From positions 4,550,128 through 4,614,127 of the forward strand of contig CP077641.1 in assembly GCA_019056435.1 (NCBI GenBank): DNA of 64,000 nucleotides. The letters are read 5' to 3'. This DNA is from Stutzerimonas stutzeri. Lineage in GTDB: Bacteria > Pseudomonadota > Gammaproteobacteria > Pseudomonadales > Pseudomonadaceae. The translations under genes were made by a program, and so were the position numbers. The notes beneath the pieces are model-generated. The model saw only the letters and a program-made list of their open reading frames with translations, was not told where the DNA came from and made no database searches. This document shows, one piece after another, positions 17,608 through 27,791 of this stretch (positions within the stretch are counted from its first letter, which is position 1; each line of letters begins with the position of its first letter).

Positions 17608-17613
17608 TACAAT
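17608..17613 (+). promoter_or_regulatory. Possible -10 box for the TadD-like gene
   Basis: TACAAT lies 54 bases before the plus-strand ATG, in the short gap between two divergent genes. No good -35 box is visible at 17 bases. Confidence 0.25.
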
Positions 17614-17666
17614 GGCCGCCCGGTCGCCACCGCGACCGCGCCTGCCGCCCCCGCCGCCAAGGAGCC

Positions 17667-18449
17667 ATGCGTTTGCCCACTCTCAAATCTGTTCGGCCAT
17701 TGCTGCTCTGCCTGTTGCTCGGCGCTTGCGCGTCCGGCCCAACCGACGACAGCCACGCGCGCCTGATGACCCTTGCGCAGGACGTCGAGCGCCGCGGCGA
17801 TTCGGCCAGCGCCGCCTCGTTGTACCAGCAGGCGACCCAGCAGCCCGGTGCGAACGCCGAAACCTGGCAGCGCCTGGCTAGAGCCCGCCTCGACAGTGGC
17901 GACGCGCGCGGTGCCGAGCTGGCCTACCGGCAGGCGCTGGAGCTGGCCCCGGACGACGCCGAGCTGTTGCTGGGCCTGGGCACCGCACAACTGCACCTGG
18001 GCGAACTCGCGCGCGCCGCCACGACGCTCGCCAGCGCGGCGGCCCGTCTGGACGTGCCTGTCGCCCATAGCCGCCTGGGCGTCGCCGAGGCGTTGCGTGG
18101 GCAACCGGCTGCCGCCCAAGCTGCCTTCGCACGGGCGGTCGCGCTCGATCCTGACGACCTGGACGCGCGTTACAACCTGGCGCTGGCCTATGCGTTGAAT
18201 GGGCAGCCGGACAAGGCCCTGAGGGAAATCGCCGACCTCGACCAGTCGCCGCGCATCCTGCCGCGCCATCAACGCAATACCCTGCTGATCCTCGTGCTCA
18301 GCGGGCAGCCGGAACGGGCCGCCAGTCTGCGTCTGGATAACGCCACAGCCGCGGAACGCGACGCCCTGATCGCCCAGGCGCAACGCATCGCCGCGATCAC
18401 AGACCCCGCGGCCCGGGCACGCGCCCTTGGCCTGATCAAAACGGAATAA
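17667..18449 (+). CDS. TPR lipoprotein, TadD-like
   Basis: A 260-residue protein with a signal peptide ending LLLGAC (lipobox), then several tetratricopeptide repeats (for example NAETWQRLARARLDSGDARGA and DDAELLLGLGTAQLHLG, in separate units). AAGGAG precedes the ATG. This is the pattern of TadD, the pilotin-like lipoprotein of Tad pilus machines. It is the only plus-strand gene inside the type III operons. It is divergent from SctC1, and its end overlaps by 14 bases the end of the CpaD-like gene. It probably helps assemble the secretin. Confidence 0.8.
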   Translation: MRLPTLKSVRPLLLCLLLGACASGPTDDSHARLMTLAQDVERRGDSASAASLYQQATQQPGANAETWQRLARARLDSGDARGAELAYRQALELAPDDAELLLGLGTAQLHLGELARAATTLASAAARLDVPVAHSRLGVAEALRGQPAAAQAAFARAVALDPDDLDARYNLALAYALNGQPDKALREIADLDQSPRILPRHQRNTLLILVLSGQPERAASLRLDNATAAERDALIAQAQRIAAITDPAARARALGLIKTE

Positions 18450-18870
18450 CGTCACCCGCCTCATTGTGCCCCCGGCGGGTGTCGGTCTGGCTTTGCTGTT
18501 CCTGCTGGCGACGCCGCTGTTCCTCGGTCTGCACGCCATTGAGATACAGCTGCGCCGCGCGGCCGACCGGCGCGGCCATGGCCGGCCCGGTTTGCCGGCC
18601 TTCGAGCAGGTCTTCGCGGCGCTCGACCATCTGCAGCAGGTTGAGGCTGTTGGCGCAGCCGGGCGGAAGCATCGGCGCCGAACCGTCACTTGGCTGATCG
18701 AGCACGACAGGCTCCAAACACGCCTGTGGCACCAGCAGGGTCCGGCCATCGGTGCCGGTCAAGGTGCCATAGCCCTTGGGATATTCACGCGGCTCGAGAT
18801 GCGTCTGGCAGCCGGCCAGAAGCGCACCGAACAGGACCACGCTGGCCAAATTCATCGATAAGCGCCTCAT
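18436..18870 (-). CDS. CpaD-like outer-membrane lipoprotein
   Basis: A 144-residue protein with signal peptide and lipobox (ALLAGC). The region PPGCANSLNLLQMVERREDL matches the CpaD pattern (GCA, N, LA-MV, P-DL), followed by a Gln/Arg-rich tail. In Tad systems CpaD partners the CpaC secretin. Its ATG overlaps the stop of SctC2 by four bases, which supports a direct partnership. It is shorter than typical CpaD proteins. Identification is by motif. Confidence 0.7.
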   Translation of the reverse strand: MRRLSMNLASVVLFGALLAGCQTHLEPREYPKGYGTLTGTDGRTLLVPQACLEPVVLDQPSDGSAPMLPPGCANSLNLLQMVERREDLLEGRQTGPAMAAPVGRAAQLYLNGVQTEEQRRRQQEQQSQTDTRRGHNEAGDVIPF

Positions 18871-20145
18871 TGGATGTAGAACCCGAACGGGCCGCTGGAC
18901 AGGTGCGTCACCCCGCTGGCGGTCGCTGGCGCACCGTCCAGGGGCGTGGCCAGCGACGGTTGGCGAACCGGGTCGACCAGGTAAGGCGTGATCAGGATGA
19001 CCAGTTCGGTCTCGTTGCGCTGGAAGCGCTTGGAGCGGAACAGGTTGCCCAGCACCGGCATGTCGCCGAGCAGCGGCAGCTTCTCGATGTCCTGGCTGCT
19101 GTCACGCTGGAACAGCCCGGCGATGGCGAAGGTCTGTCCGCTGCCGACCTCGACACGGGTATCGGCGCGGCGCACACGAAACGCCGGCACGCGAAAGCCC
19201 GAAATGTCCACCGGGCTGGTGCCCATCAGGCTGCTCACCTCCGGGCGCACCTGCAGCGCAATGCGACCGCTGGGCAGCAGCGTTGGGTTGAACAGCAGCG
19301 AAACGCCGTAGGGCTTGTATTCGATGCCCACCATCTCGCTGTTGACCGGCACCGGAATCGGCACCTCGCCGCCGGCGAGGAAGCTGGCCGTCTCCCCGGT
19401 CATGGCGGTGATGTTGGGCTCGGCAAGGATTTCCAGCACCCCGTTGCTCTGCAGCGCCTCGAGCATCGCGTCGATGTTGACGTTGCCCGAGCTGACGCCG
19501 GCGCTGATCAGGTTCGCCGCACCGGTCAGGCCGCTGCTGGTGACCAGCCCGAAGGAGAAGGTGCCGTTGTTGAACAACGCGCTCCAGTTGACGCCGTAGC
19601 GCAACAGCTCCTCGCGCGATACCTCGGCGAAGCGCACGCGGATATTGACCTGCGCCGACTGGTCGAGGGTCGCGGCGTTGACCGGCTCTTCGCTCGCCGG
19701 ATCGATCAGGGCATTGAGGCTGAGCGCCTCGCCGACGCTGCCCACCTCGCCTCCGGCCATCAGACGGCCGCCGGCGCCGGCCAGGGGTGACGCCTGTCTT
19801 CGGATCGAGCCGTCGCATCGCCGCGGCGGCCGGCTGCGCGTTGGCGCTAACCGACAGTTTCAGCGAGGCCAGTTCACGTTCGTCGCTGTTCAGCGCGATC
19901 AGGCTGGTCTGCCCGGGCCGCTTGCCAAACACGTAGATCGTCCCGGCGGACACGACCTGCAGGTCGGCGATGCCGGGCTCAGCCACCAGCACCGAATCCA
20001 CCGGCGACTCGAAGCGCAGCACGCGCCCCTCGCCCGCCGCCAGCTCGACCGTCGCGGTGCTGCCACGGCCGATCGTCTGGGCGCTCAGCGGGGCGGCGAC
20101 AACCAACGCAAGCCACAGGGCGGCACATCGAGCAAAGATCGTCAT
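18867..20145 (-). CDS. SctC2 (RhcC2/CpaC-like) secretin, frameshifted
   Basis: A signal peptide is followed by a pilus-type secretin N-terminal domain (AGEGRVLRF, DSVLVAEPGIADLQVV, GTIYVFGKRPGQTSL) and the secretin barrel domain (LAEPNITAMTGETASFLAGGEVPIP in pieces, LPLLGDMPVLGNLF, TELVILITPYLV). The halves join at GGGG 19784-19787: one base fewer restores a 425-residue protein. It lacks the type III N0/N1 domains, which are on the separate SctC1. It overlaps SctV and the CpaD-like gene by four bases each. It forms the outer-membrane channel. Confidence 0.88.
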
Positions 20146-22280
20146 GACGCACTCGCCAGGCTGGTGGTCTTGCGGGAGGCCGTTTCCGGCCGGGAGGCCT
20201 GGGGCAGCGCCAGACTGGCCAGCGCATGCAGGCTGTATTCGGGCGCCAGCTCACGATAGGAGAGCACGCTCAGTTCGAGTGACTCGCGCAGCGCCAGGCG
20301 CCGAATGCAGCGTCGCAGTTCCGGGCGCACCACCAGCACGCCACGCTGGCCATCCGGCAGCTCGGCGCAGGCCTGCCGTAGGCTCGCGGCCAGGGGGCGG
20401 ACGAGTTCCTCGGGAAGCATTTCACGAGACGAATCGAGCCGCCGTATGGCACCGCGCAACCGTTCCTCGGATTCGGGCTGCAAGACCCAGGCGGCGATCA
20501 CGCGGTTGCGGTCAGCATGCTGATGGCTGATCTGCCGGGCCAGCGAGGCCCGCAGGTGCTCGACCAGCCGCACCACGTCGGCATCCCGCCCACCCCATTC
20601 GACCATCGACTCGAGCAGCGCACGCTGGTTGCGAATCGACACGCCCTCCTCGACCAGCAGCCGCAGCGCCTCGGCCATGCGCTGCAACGAGACCAGGCGC
20701 AACGCTTCCTTGACCAGCTCACCGTAGCTCGGCTCGATGCGCTCGAGCAGCTGGCGGGTTTCCTGGATGCCGAGAAAGTCCCCGGCATACTGGCGCAGCG
20801 TGCGATCGAGCACCTCGCGCAGCAGTTCATCCGCGCGCAGGTAGCCGATGCCCGCCTGCTGCAGCTGCGCCTCGTGCTCGCGCGCCACCCAATGCACGGC
20901 GCGCCGCGTCAGCGGGGAGGTCGCCTCCAGGCTCGGCACGTTCATCAATTCCAGGTGCAACGGGTCGTCCTGCAACAGCAGGTGGCCGGCCGGCACCTCA
21001 CCCTCGGCGACCGGCACGCCTTCGAGGGCGATGCTGAAACGATCCTCGGCGCTGCCGATCTCGACATACAGGCCCGGTACCGGGAAGTTGAGCCCGAGCT
21101 CGCTCTGCAGTTGATGACAGAGCGCCTCGAGGCGCTGTTGCATGGGCTGTTGCGGCACCATCGCCGCGAGCCCCGTGCCCAGCGTGAGCAGCACCCGGCA
21201 GTCCGGTGCGGGCATCGGCACGGGTGCCGACTCGCTGTCGTCGGCATCCGCCTGCGTCGCCGGTTCCGGCTCCGGCTGCGCCTCGTCGGCAGCCGCTGTG
21301 CTGCGGCGCGACAACCGATACGCCGCCACCCCGAGGATCAACGCCAGGCTTAGAAACACTACTGCAGGGAAGCCCGGCAACAGACTCACACCGGCGAGGA
21401 TCGCCGCGGTCAACCCCATGGCCCGGGCGCTGGAACCGAGCTGGTGGAAGATCTCGGTGCCCAGGTCCTGATCGGAGCCCTCGTTCTTGACCCGGGTGAC
21501 CACGGTCCCGGCCGCCACGGAGATCAGCAGCGCCGGGATCTGTGCAATCAAACCGTCTCCGACGGTGAGCAGCGAATAGGTGTGCACCGCGTCGGAGAAG
21601 CTCATGCCGCGGTCGAGCATGCCGATGAGCAGGCCGCCGATCAGGTTGACCGCGAGGATCACCAACCCGGCGATGGCATCGCCCTTGACGAACTTCATCG
21701 CCCCGTCCATGGCACCGAACAGCTGGCTCTCGCGTTCGAGGTCCGAACGCCGCTGGCGGGCCGTGGCCTGGTCGATGTCGCCGTTACGCAGATCGTTGTC
21801 GATGCTCATCTGCTTGCCCGGCATGGCATCGAGAGTGAAGCGCGCCGCGACCTCGGCGACGCGCTCGGCGCCCTTGGTGATTACCACGAACTGCGCCACG
21901 GTGATGATCAGGAAGATCACCAGGCCGACGACCACCTCGCCAGCAATGACGAAGTCTCCGAACGCCTTGACGATGTTGCCCGCATCGCCATCGAGCAGGA
22001 TCAGGCGGGTGGTGGTGATCGACAGCGACAGCCGGAACAGCGTGCTCAGCAGGATCAACGGCGGCAACGCCGAGAGCTCGACGGCACGGGTGATGTAGAA
22101 CGCGACGATGAGGATCAGGATGCTCAGTGCGATGTTCGTCCCGATCAGCAGATCCACCAGGTAGGTCGGCAGCGGGATGATCATCATGGTCACGGCCATC
22201 AGCATGAACGCCGCGATGACCACGTCGGTACGCTGCGACGCGAGCCGTGCCAGGCCGTTGAGTCGGGAGGTCAAGGTCAT
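20142..22280 (-). CDS. sctV: SctV, type III export gate protein
   Basis: A 712-residue FlhA/YscV family protein. About eight N-terminal transmembrane helices carry the FHIPEP-type region (LSALPPLILLSTLFRLSLS, MPGKQMSIDNDLR). An acidic linker leads to a large cytoplasmic domain that forms the nonamer ring binding substrates. The start at 22280 overlaps the TPR gene stop; the longer frame to 22847 is not used. The frame is intact. Confidence 0.96.
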   Translation of the reverse strand: MTLTSRLNGLARLASQRTDVVIAAFMLMAVTMMIIPLPTYLVDLLIGTNIALSILILIVAFYITRAVELSALPPLILLSTLFRLSLSITTTRLILLDGDAGNIVKAFGDFVIAGEVVVGLVIFLIITVAQFVVITKGAERVAEVAARFTLDAMPGKQMSIDNDLRNGDIDQATARQRRSDLERESQLFGAMDGAMKFVKGDAIAGLVILAVNLIGGLLIGMLDRGMSFSDAVHTYSLLTVGDGLIAQIPALLISVAAGTVVTRVKNEGSDQDLGTEIFHQLGSSARAMGLTAAILAGVSLLPGFPAVVFLSLALILGVAAYRLSRRSTAAADEAQPEPEPATQADADDSESAPVPMPAPDCRVLLTLGTGLAAMVPQQPMQQRLEALCHQLQSELGLNFPVPGLYVEIGSAEDRFSIALEGVPVAEGEVPAGHLLLQDDPLHLELMNVPSLEATSPLTRRAVHWVAREHEAQLQQAGIGYLRADELLREVLDRTLRQYAGDFLGIQETRQLLERIEPSYGELVKEALRLVSLQRMAEALRLLVEEGVSIRNQRALLESMVEWGGRDADVVRLVEHLRASLARQISHQHADRNRVIAAWVLQPESEERLRGAIRRLDSSREMLPEELVRPLAASLRQACAELPDGQRGVLVVRPELRRCIRRLALRESLELSVLSYRELAPEYSLHALASLALPQASRPETASRKTTSLASAS

Positions 22281-22609
22281 GCGCGCCGGCGCTCCTGCAG
22301 GTAGTGCTCGAAACTGTCGCGGGCGTCTTGGGGCCGTCCGGCATGCCAGCAGGCGCGGCTGCGCAGCAACCAGGTCGCCGGCGATTCGCCTTCGAGCGCG
22401 ATCAGTTGGTCCAGGGCGCGCAAGGCCCGTTCGCCATCGCCCTGCGCGGTGAAGGCGATGACCAGGTTGCGCAGTAACGTGGTGTCGCCGGGCAGCACCT
22501 GGCTGGCCAGGAGAAACATGACCAGCGCCTTCTGCACCTGGCCGCAGCGCTGGTAGATCTCGCCCAGCCCTTGCAGCAGCTGGGCCGCCTCGCGGTCGCG
22601 TGCCGACAT
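22277..22609 (-). CDS. TPR protein of the type III operon (y4yS-like)
   Basis: A 110-residue protein made of about three TPR-like helical pairs (LLQGLGEIYQRCGQVQKAL, LVIAFTAQGDGERAL, SRACWHAGRPQDA). It overlaps its upstream neighbour by one base and SctV by four. Rhizobial systems have a TPR protein (y4yS) next to SctV. It could be a class II-type chaperone for the translocators or needle, like SycD or YscG. The exact partner is not known. Confidence 0.7.
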   Translation of the reverse strand: MSARDREAAQLLQGLGEIYQRCGQVQKALVMFLLASQVLPGDTTLLRNLVIAFTAQGDGERALRALDQLIALEGESPATWLLRSRACWHAGRPQDARDSFEHYLQERRRA

Positions 22610-22965
22610 CAGGCCTCCTCCTCGTGTCGATAGCCATCGAGCAGCTGCCGCCACTCGATTTCCTGCGCCAGCACCGCATCGGCCAGTGCGCGGGTCTGCG
22701 GGTCGGTCTGCAGGGCGGGAACGATGTGCTCGCGGGCATGTTCGAGCAGGGCCAGGGCTCGCGAGCTGGAAAACAGCCCAGGCTCGACGCTGCCGACCTC
22801 GCCGAGCCGCTGCAGGTCGTGCTGCAGCGATCGCCGCTCGCCGGCACCGCGGCCTTTGAGCAACGCTTCGAAGTCGGCTGTGCGATTGGGCGACTCGGTG
22901 CGCGCAGGCGCCTCCGCCGGGCGGACCGGGGCGGAGGACGGGCGAACCGCGGGATCGACCCTCAT
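22609..22965 (-). CDS. Uncharacterised type III operon protein
   Basis: A 118-residue protein with a Pro/Arg-rich N-terminal 30 residues, then predicted helices (FEALLKGRG, LFSSSRALALLEHAREHIVPAL, EIEWRQLLDGYRHEEEA). It starts two bases after the SctD stop and overlaps the TPR gene start. There is no signal peptide or membrane segment. Size and place suggest a small cytoplasmic helper such as SctE or a needle chaperone, but no family is recognised. Confidence 0.65.
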   Translation of the reverse strand: MRVDPAVRPSSAPVRPAEAPARTESPNRTADFEALLKGRGAGERRSLQHDLQRLGEVGSVEPGLFSSSRALALLEHAREHIVPALQTDPQTRALADAVLAQEIEWRQLLDGYRHEEEA

Positions 22966-22967
22966 GC

Positions 22968-23912
22968 TCAACCTTCGTCCGTACCGGGGCCGTCCAGGGT
23001 GAAGGCGAAACGCTCTTCGCCACGCGCCAGCACGAGCCGGTCCGCCTCGATCGCTTGCAGAATCCAGCCGTCCTCGAGCGCGGCGCCGGGATACAGATGT
23101 TCGCCGGCGGCATCGATCACATAGGGGTTGGCGCCGAACCAGACCGCCTGGAGCCGCACCCGGGGCTGCTTGAACGGCTCGCGCAGGCTGACCTCGCTGT
23201 GCAACGGCACATGGCGACCATGGCGGCCGTCGAATGCGCGCTGCAGCTCGGCCCACTGTGCCTGCTGCTCGGGAGCGACGCTGCCGCGCGCAACGAGGTG
23301 GCCGCCCTGGAGAGTGACGCTCACGCCCTCCAGCCCGGCGGCCTGTACGTCGCGTTCGAGCTCGGCGCGTATCGCGTCGGGCGCGGGCCGGTCCACCACT
23401 GGCCGGATCGCATCCGCCTCACGTGCCAGGCCCGCCTGCACCGGCGCGGCCTCTTCGCGCAACACGGCCAGGGCGCCGGCACAGATGAACATGAACAGGA
23501 TGGCCATCATCCATTGCAGGGTGCCGTTCCACACCGGCGGTGCGGCGACCTCCCCTTCGCGACCAGGCGCCGCGAGCGCCAGTCGGGCCTGGCCAACCAT
23601 GAGCTGGAGCGGCAGACGGGCTCGATAGCCGCTGCCCTGAGCGACCGACACCCTGCGGCCATTCGCGGTGATGACGCTGACGTCGCCACCCAGCGCCTCC
23701 ACCGAAACGTGACGCGCGGCCAATCGCAGCGTCACGTGAAGCTCGGCGACACCAGGGTCACCGAGTACCAGATCCGATTGCTGACCTGCGCCAATGCTGC
23801 AGGCCGCCATATCCAGAGGCAGGGACACGCCCTGATGAACCCCTTCGAGCAGGGTGAGCATCGAGGTGTGATGGTGTTCAGCGCCTGACGGGAAGGAAGC
23901 CATGGCTGTCAT
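22968..23912 (-). CDS. sctD: SctD, type III inner-membrane ring protein with FHA-like domain
   Basis: A 314-residue protein. The N-terminal 115 residues have the FHA-like fold pattern seen in SctD (SIGAGQQSDLVLGDPGVAELHVTL in pieces). One transmembrane helix follows near residue 140, then a periplasmic BON-like region and a final beta domain. AGGTGA eight bases before the ATG at 23912 sets the start; GTG 23921 and ATG 23903 are alternatives. With SctJ it forms the inner-membrane ring. Confidence 0.85.
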   Translation of the reverse strand: MTAMASFPSGAEHHHTSMLTLLEGVHQGVSLPLDMAACSIGAGQQSDLVLGDPGVAELHVTLRLAARHVSVEALGGDVSVITANGRRVSVAQGSGYRARLPLQLMVGQARLALAAPGREGEVAAPPVWNGTLQWMMAILFMFICAGALAVLREEAAPVQAGLAREADAIRPVVDRPAPDAIRAELERDVQAAGLEGVSVTLQGGHLVARGSVAPEQQAQWAELQRAFDGRHGRHVPLHSEVSLREPFKQPRVRLQAVWFGANPYVIDAAGEHLYPGAALEDGWILQAIEADRLVLARGEERFAFTLDGPGTDEG

Positions 23913-23955
23913 CTCGATCACCTATCGAAACCAAACGCGGGCGGGACCAAGCGCT

Positions 23956-23983
23956 GCGAGCGACGGCCAAACCGTCGTCTCGC
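23956..23983 (-). promoter_or_regulatory. Strong hairpin between needle candidate and SctD
   Basis: GCGAGCGACGG and CCGTCGTCTCGC pair over eleven bases with one bulge and a five-base loop. No T run follows in the direction of transcription. It sits in the only long gap of operon A, just after the first small gene. It could stabilise or partly terminate the mRNA, so that the first gene is made in excess. Confidence 0.45.
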
Positions 23984-24036
23984 AGGCCGTGACGAGAAAC
24001 GCGTGAGCGATGCCAGGCACCGCCCACGCGCCCAGG

Positions 24037-24198
24037 TCAGTTCTGAGGACGCTGCTTGGTGGCGTCGAGCTCAGCCTTCTTCGCCGTGGTGATCTCGGTG
24101 ATCTTGGCGGACTTCTCAATGGCCATGTCGAACACAGCTTCCATCTTGGCGATGGCTGCGTCGGTGTTGCCGCTGCTCACTGGGGGAGTCGTGCTCAT
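24037..24198 (-). CDS. Small first-gene product of operon A, candidate needle subunit (SctF-like)
   Basis: A 53-residue frame (MSTTPPVSSGNTDAAIAKME... KQRPQN) preceded by AGGAGA six bases before the ATG. After a Ser/Pro/Thr-rich start it is predicted wholly helical (residues 14-48). It has no signal peptide and no cysteine. It is first in operon A, immediately before SctD, and is followed by a strong hairpin. A small helical subunit needed in many copies fits, but the sequence is too short and diverged to be sure. The acidic 71-residue protein at 16714 is the rival candidate. Confidence 0.6.
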   Translation of the reverse strand: MSTTPPVSSGNTDAAIAKMEAVFDMAIEKSAKITEITTAKKAELDATKQRPQN

Positions 24199-24263
24199 CG
24201 GTGTCTCCTGAGAATGTGAAAGGCATTTCAGATGAGGTGATGCGGGTGCATCGCGTTACCGCT

Positions 24264-24277
24264 GCATATCGACACCC
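24264..24277 (-). promoter_or_regulatory. Possible sigma-54 promoter of type III operon A
   Basis: On the minus strand GG (24277-24276), ten bases, then GC (24265-24264) in the context ATGCA. This would start transcription near 24252, about 54 bases before the first gene. The -24 part (GGGTGT) is a poor match, so this is weak alone. The neighbouring sigma-54 activator gene makes it worth testing. Confidence 0.25.
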
Positions 24278-24339
24278 GCTTGTGGCGGGCCTGATCGGCG
24301 GCGGTGATTTCATCCTAGGAGCAGGCGCCGACGGCCTGT

Positions 24340-24356
24340 TGTGAAAGGTTGTGAAA
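24340..24356. promoter_or_regulatory. Tandem TGTGAAA repeat upstream of type III operon A
   Basis: TGTGAAA-GGT-TGTGAAA, two identical heptamers with a ten-base period, about 150 bases upstream of the first gene. The same arrangement with spacer ACC occurs at 31408-31424 upstream of the second HrpK-like gene. Tandem repeats one helical turn apart are the usual target of OmpR-type winged-helix proteins. Confidence 0.45.
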
Positions 24357-24446
24357 GCTCATGAAACTAAGCCTTGCAAAGCAGTGACTTAGCGTTGCCA
24401 ATGAACAAGCGTCAAAAATCGGACAGACTTCGAACCGGCTCTACCA

Positions 24447-25768
<1,322 letters not shown>

Positions 25769-25772
<4 letters not shown>

Positions 25773-27646
25773 GAGGCGCGGCTATCCGGGCTCGAACATT
25801 GCGTGGACCGCGGCAGGGTGAGGACGAACGCGGCGCCTCCCTCCGGCGGATGAGTGACCGTCAGGGTACCGTTGGCGGCCGCCGCGAGGCTTGCCGAAAG
25901 GGTCAGCCCGAGGCCCAGGCCGGCATCGCCGGGTTTGGTGGTGTAGAACAGCTCGAACAGATGATCGCGCGCCTGCGGCGGGACACCGGGACCGTTGTCA
26001 CGCACCTCGACGGCGTATTCATCGCCGCGCTGCCGCCCGGTGAGCCACAGCCGGGGCGCTTGCTGCTCCCTTACCGCGTCGAGCGCATTGGCGATGAGAT
26101 TGACCAGGATCTGCTCGAGACGTGTCTGATCGATCGGCAGCTCCACCTGGTCGTAATCCCGCTCGATCAGCGGACGCACCGTCTCGAGGCGCGGATGCAA
26201 CATCAGCAAAGATGTCTCGATTGCCGTGTGCAGCTGCGCATGACCGGTGTCGTCCGTGCCGCGAGCGAAGGCCCGCAGGCTGCCGGTGATCTTGCCCACA
26301 CGATCGACCAGTTCGCTGATGGACTCGAGGTTGGCGCTGGCCGTATCGATCGCCCCGCGTTGCAGGAAGCGCACCGCGTTGGCCGACAGCGTACGCAGGG
26401 CGGCGAGTGGCTGGTTGATCTCATGCGCGAGGTTGGTGGACATCTGGCCGATGACCGCCAGCTTACCGGCGCGCACCAGTTCGTCCTGGGCCATGCGCAG
26501 GGTCTGCTCGGCCTGCAGCCGCTCGCGAATCTCGGCCTTGAGGCGCTCATTGGTGGCGCACAGATCGGCCGTGCGCACGTCGATCCGCAACTCCAGTTCA
26601 CGATTGGCGCGCTCGAGGGCTTCGCGGGCATCCAGGCGGGTGGTGATGACCTTGCGCCGCTGGTTCCAGACGATCAGCAGCACGATCAGCAGCGCGCAGG
26701 CGGCCGCGGCCAGCATGGCGTTGCTCAGGGCGTTGCGCCGCACCTCCTGCAACGGGGTCAGCAGGGTCAGGTGCCAGGGCGTGTCGTCCAGCTGCAGGCT
26801 CTGCGAGAGGTAGTCGACATCCGAGGCGACAGGGTCGGGCAGCCCGCTGTCGTAGCGAACCTGCTCGAGCCCGTCGCCCAGCGAGTCGCGCGCGCGCAGC
26901 CGTAGTTCATCGAGCCGCCACCAAGAATATTGCTGACTGTTGGCCAGTCGCTCGCGCGTCGCCAGGCTCAGCGGGCGCAAGGACTTGAGCCGCATCGCCG
27001 GATCGCTGGACAGGATGATCACGCCGTTCTCATCGCTGATGTAGGCCTTCACCTGGGCGCGTGACCAGCGCTCCTCGAGGGTATCGAGGCGGACCTTGAC
27101 CACCGCGACGCCGTAGATGTGGCCCTGCGCATCGGCCAGGCCGTGCGCCAGGTAATAGCCGGCCTCGCCGCGGGTGCTGCCGATGCCGTAGAAGCGCCCC
27201 GGCAAGCCGGCAATGGCCTCCTGGTAGTAGGGCCTGAAGGACAGGTCCTCCCCCATGTAACTGTCCGGCGCCAGCCAGTTGCTGGTCGCCACCACCTGCC
27301 CCGCCCGGTCCAGCACGTAGACCGCCAGGCTTCCACCACGCTCGTTTAGGCCCTGCAGGTAGCGATTGACCTGCCGCTGCTGCTCGAGATCACCAGGTGC
27401 GTCCAGTAACCGCCTGATGCCGTCGTCAAGTTCCAGCAGGCTTGGCAGATAGATGTACTTGCTGATTTCGCTCTCCACCGCCCGGGCATTGAGCTCCAGC
27501 TGTCGCTCGCCGGTTTCGGCCAGCCGGTCGATGCCGGCCTGCTCGCTGGCGATGAACGCCACGTAACCGCAGGCGAACACCGGCAGCAGCAACAGCAAGG
27601 GCAGCAGCAGGCGGGTGGTTGAGCGCGGTTTCACTGTGAATGGCAT
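25769..27646 (-). CDS. DctB-like sensor histidine kinase
   Basis: A 625-residue membrane kinase. There is a transmembrane helix near residue 20, a periplasmic sensor region with the DctB-type pattern FRPYYQEAIAGLPGRFYGIG, and a second helix near 320. A coiled-coil linker, the H-box NLAHEINQPL and the ATPase motifs (NLIANALDAV, DNGPGV, GLGLGL) follow. Known DctB proteins sense succinate and related acids. It is transcribed ahead of and coupled to the DctD-like gene. The ligand here is inferred by family only. Confidence 0.9.
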
Positions 27647-27791
27647 GCCGAGGCGAAATCCTTTGCAATGACCCCATCCAGTTGCGGGGCGTTCCTCGGC
27701 AGGGGCCAGCGGTCGAACGAGCGGAGCGAGTGGTCATCGCGGCGCACTGTGCCGTACAGGCGCCGCGTCTCGTTCGAGTCTTCAGAATGGC

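Noticed and set aside
24361..24411. TTGGCAACG... as a sigma-54 promoter before operon A
   Set aside because: The GG and GC elements are not ten bases apart on the minus strand.
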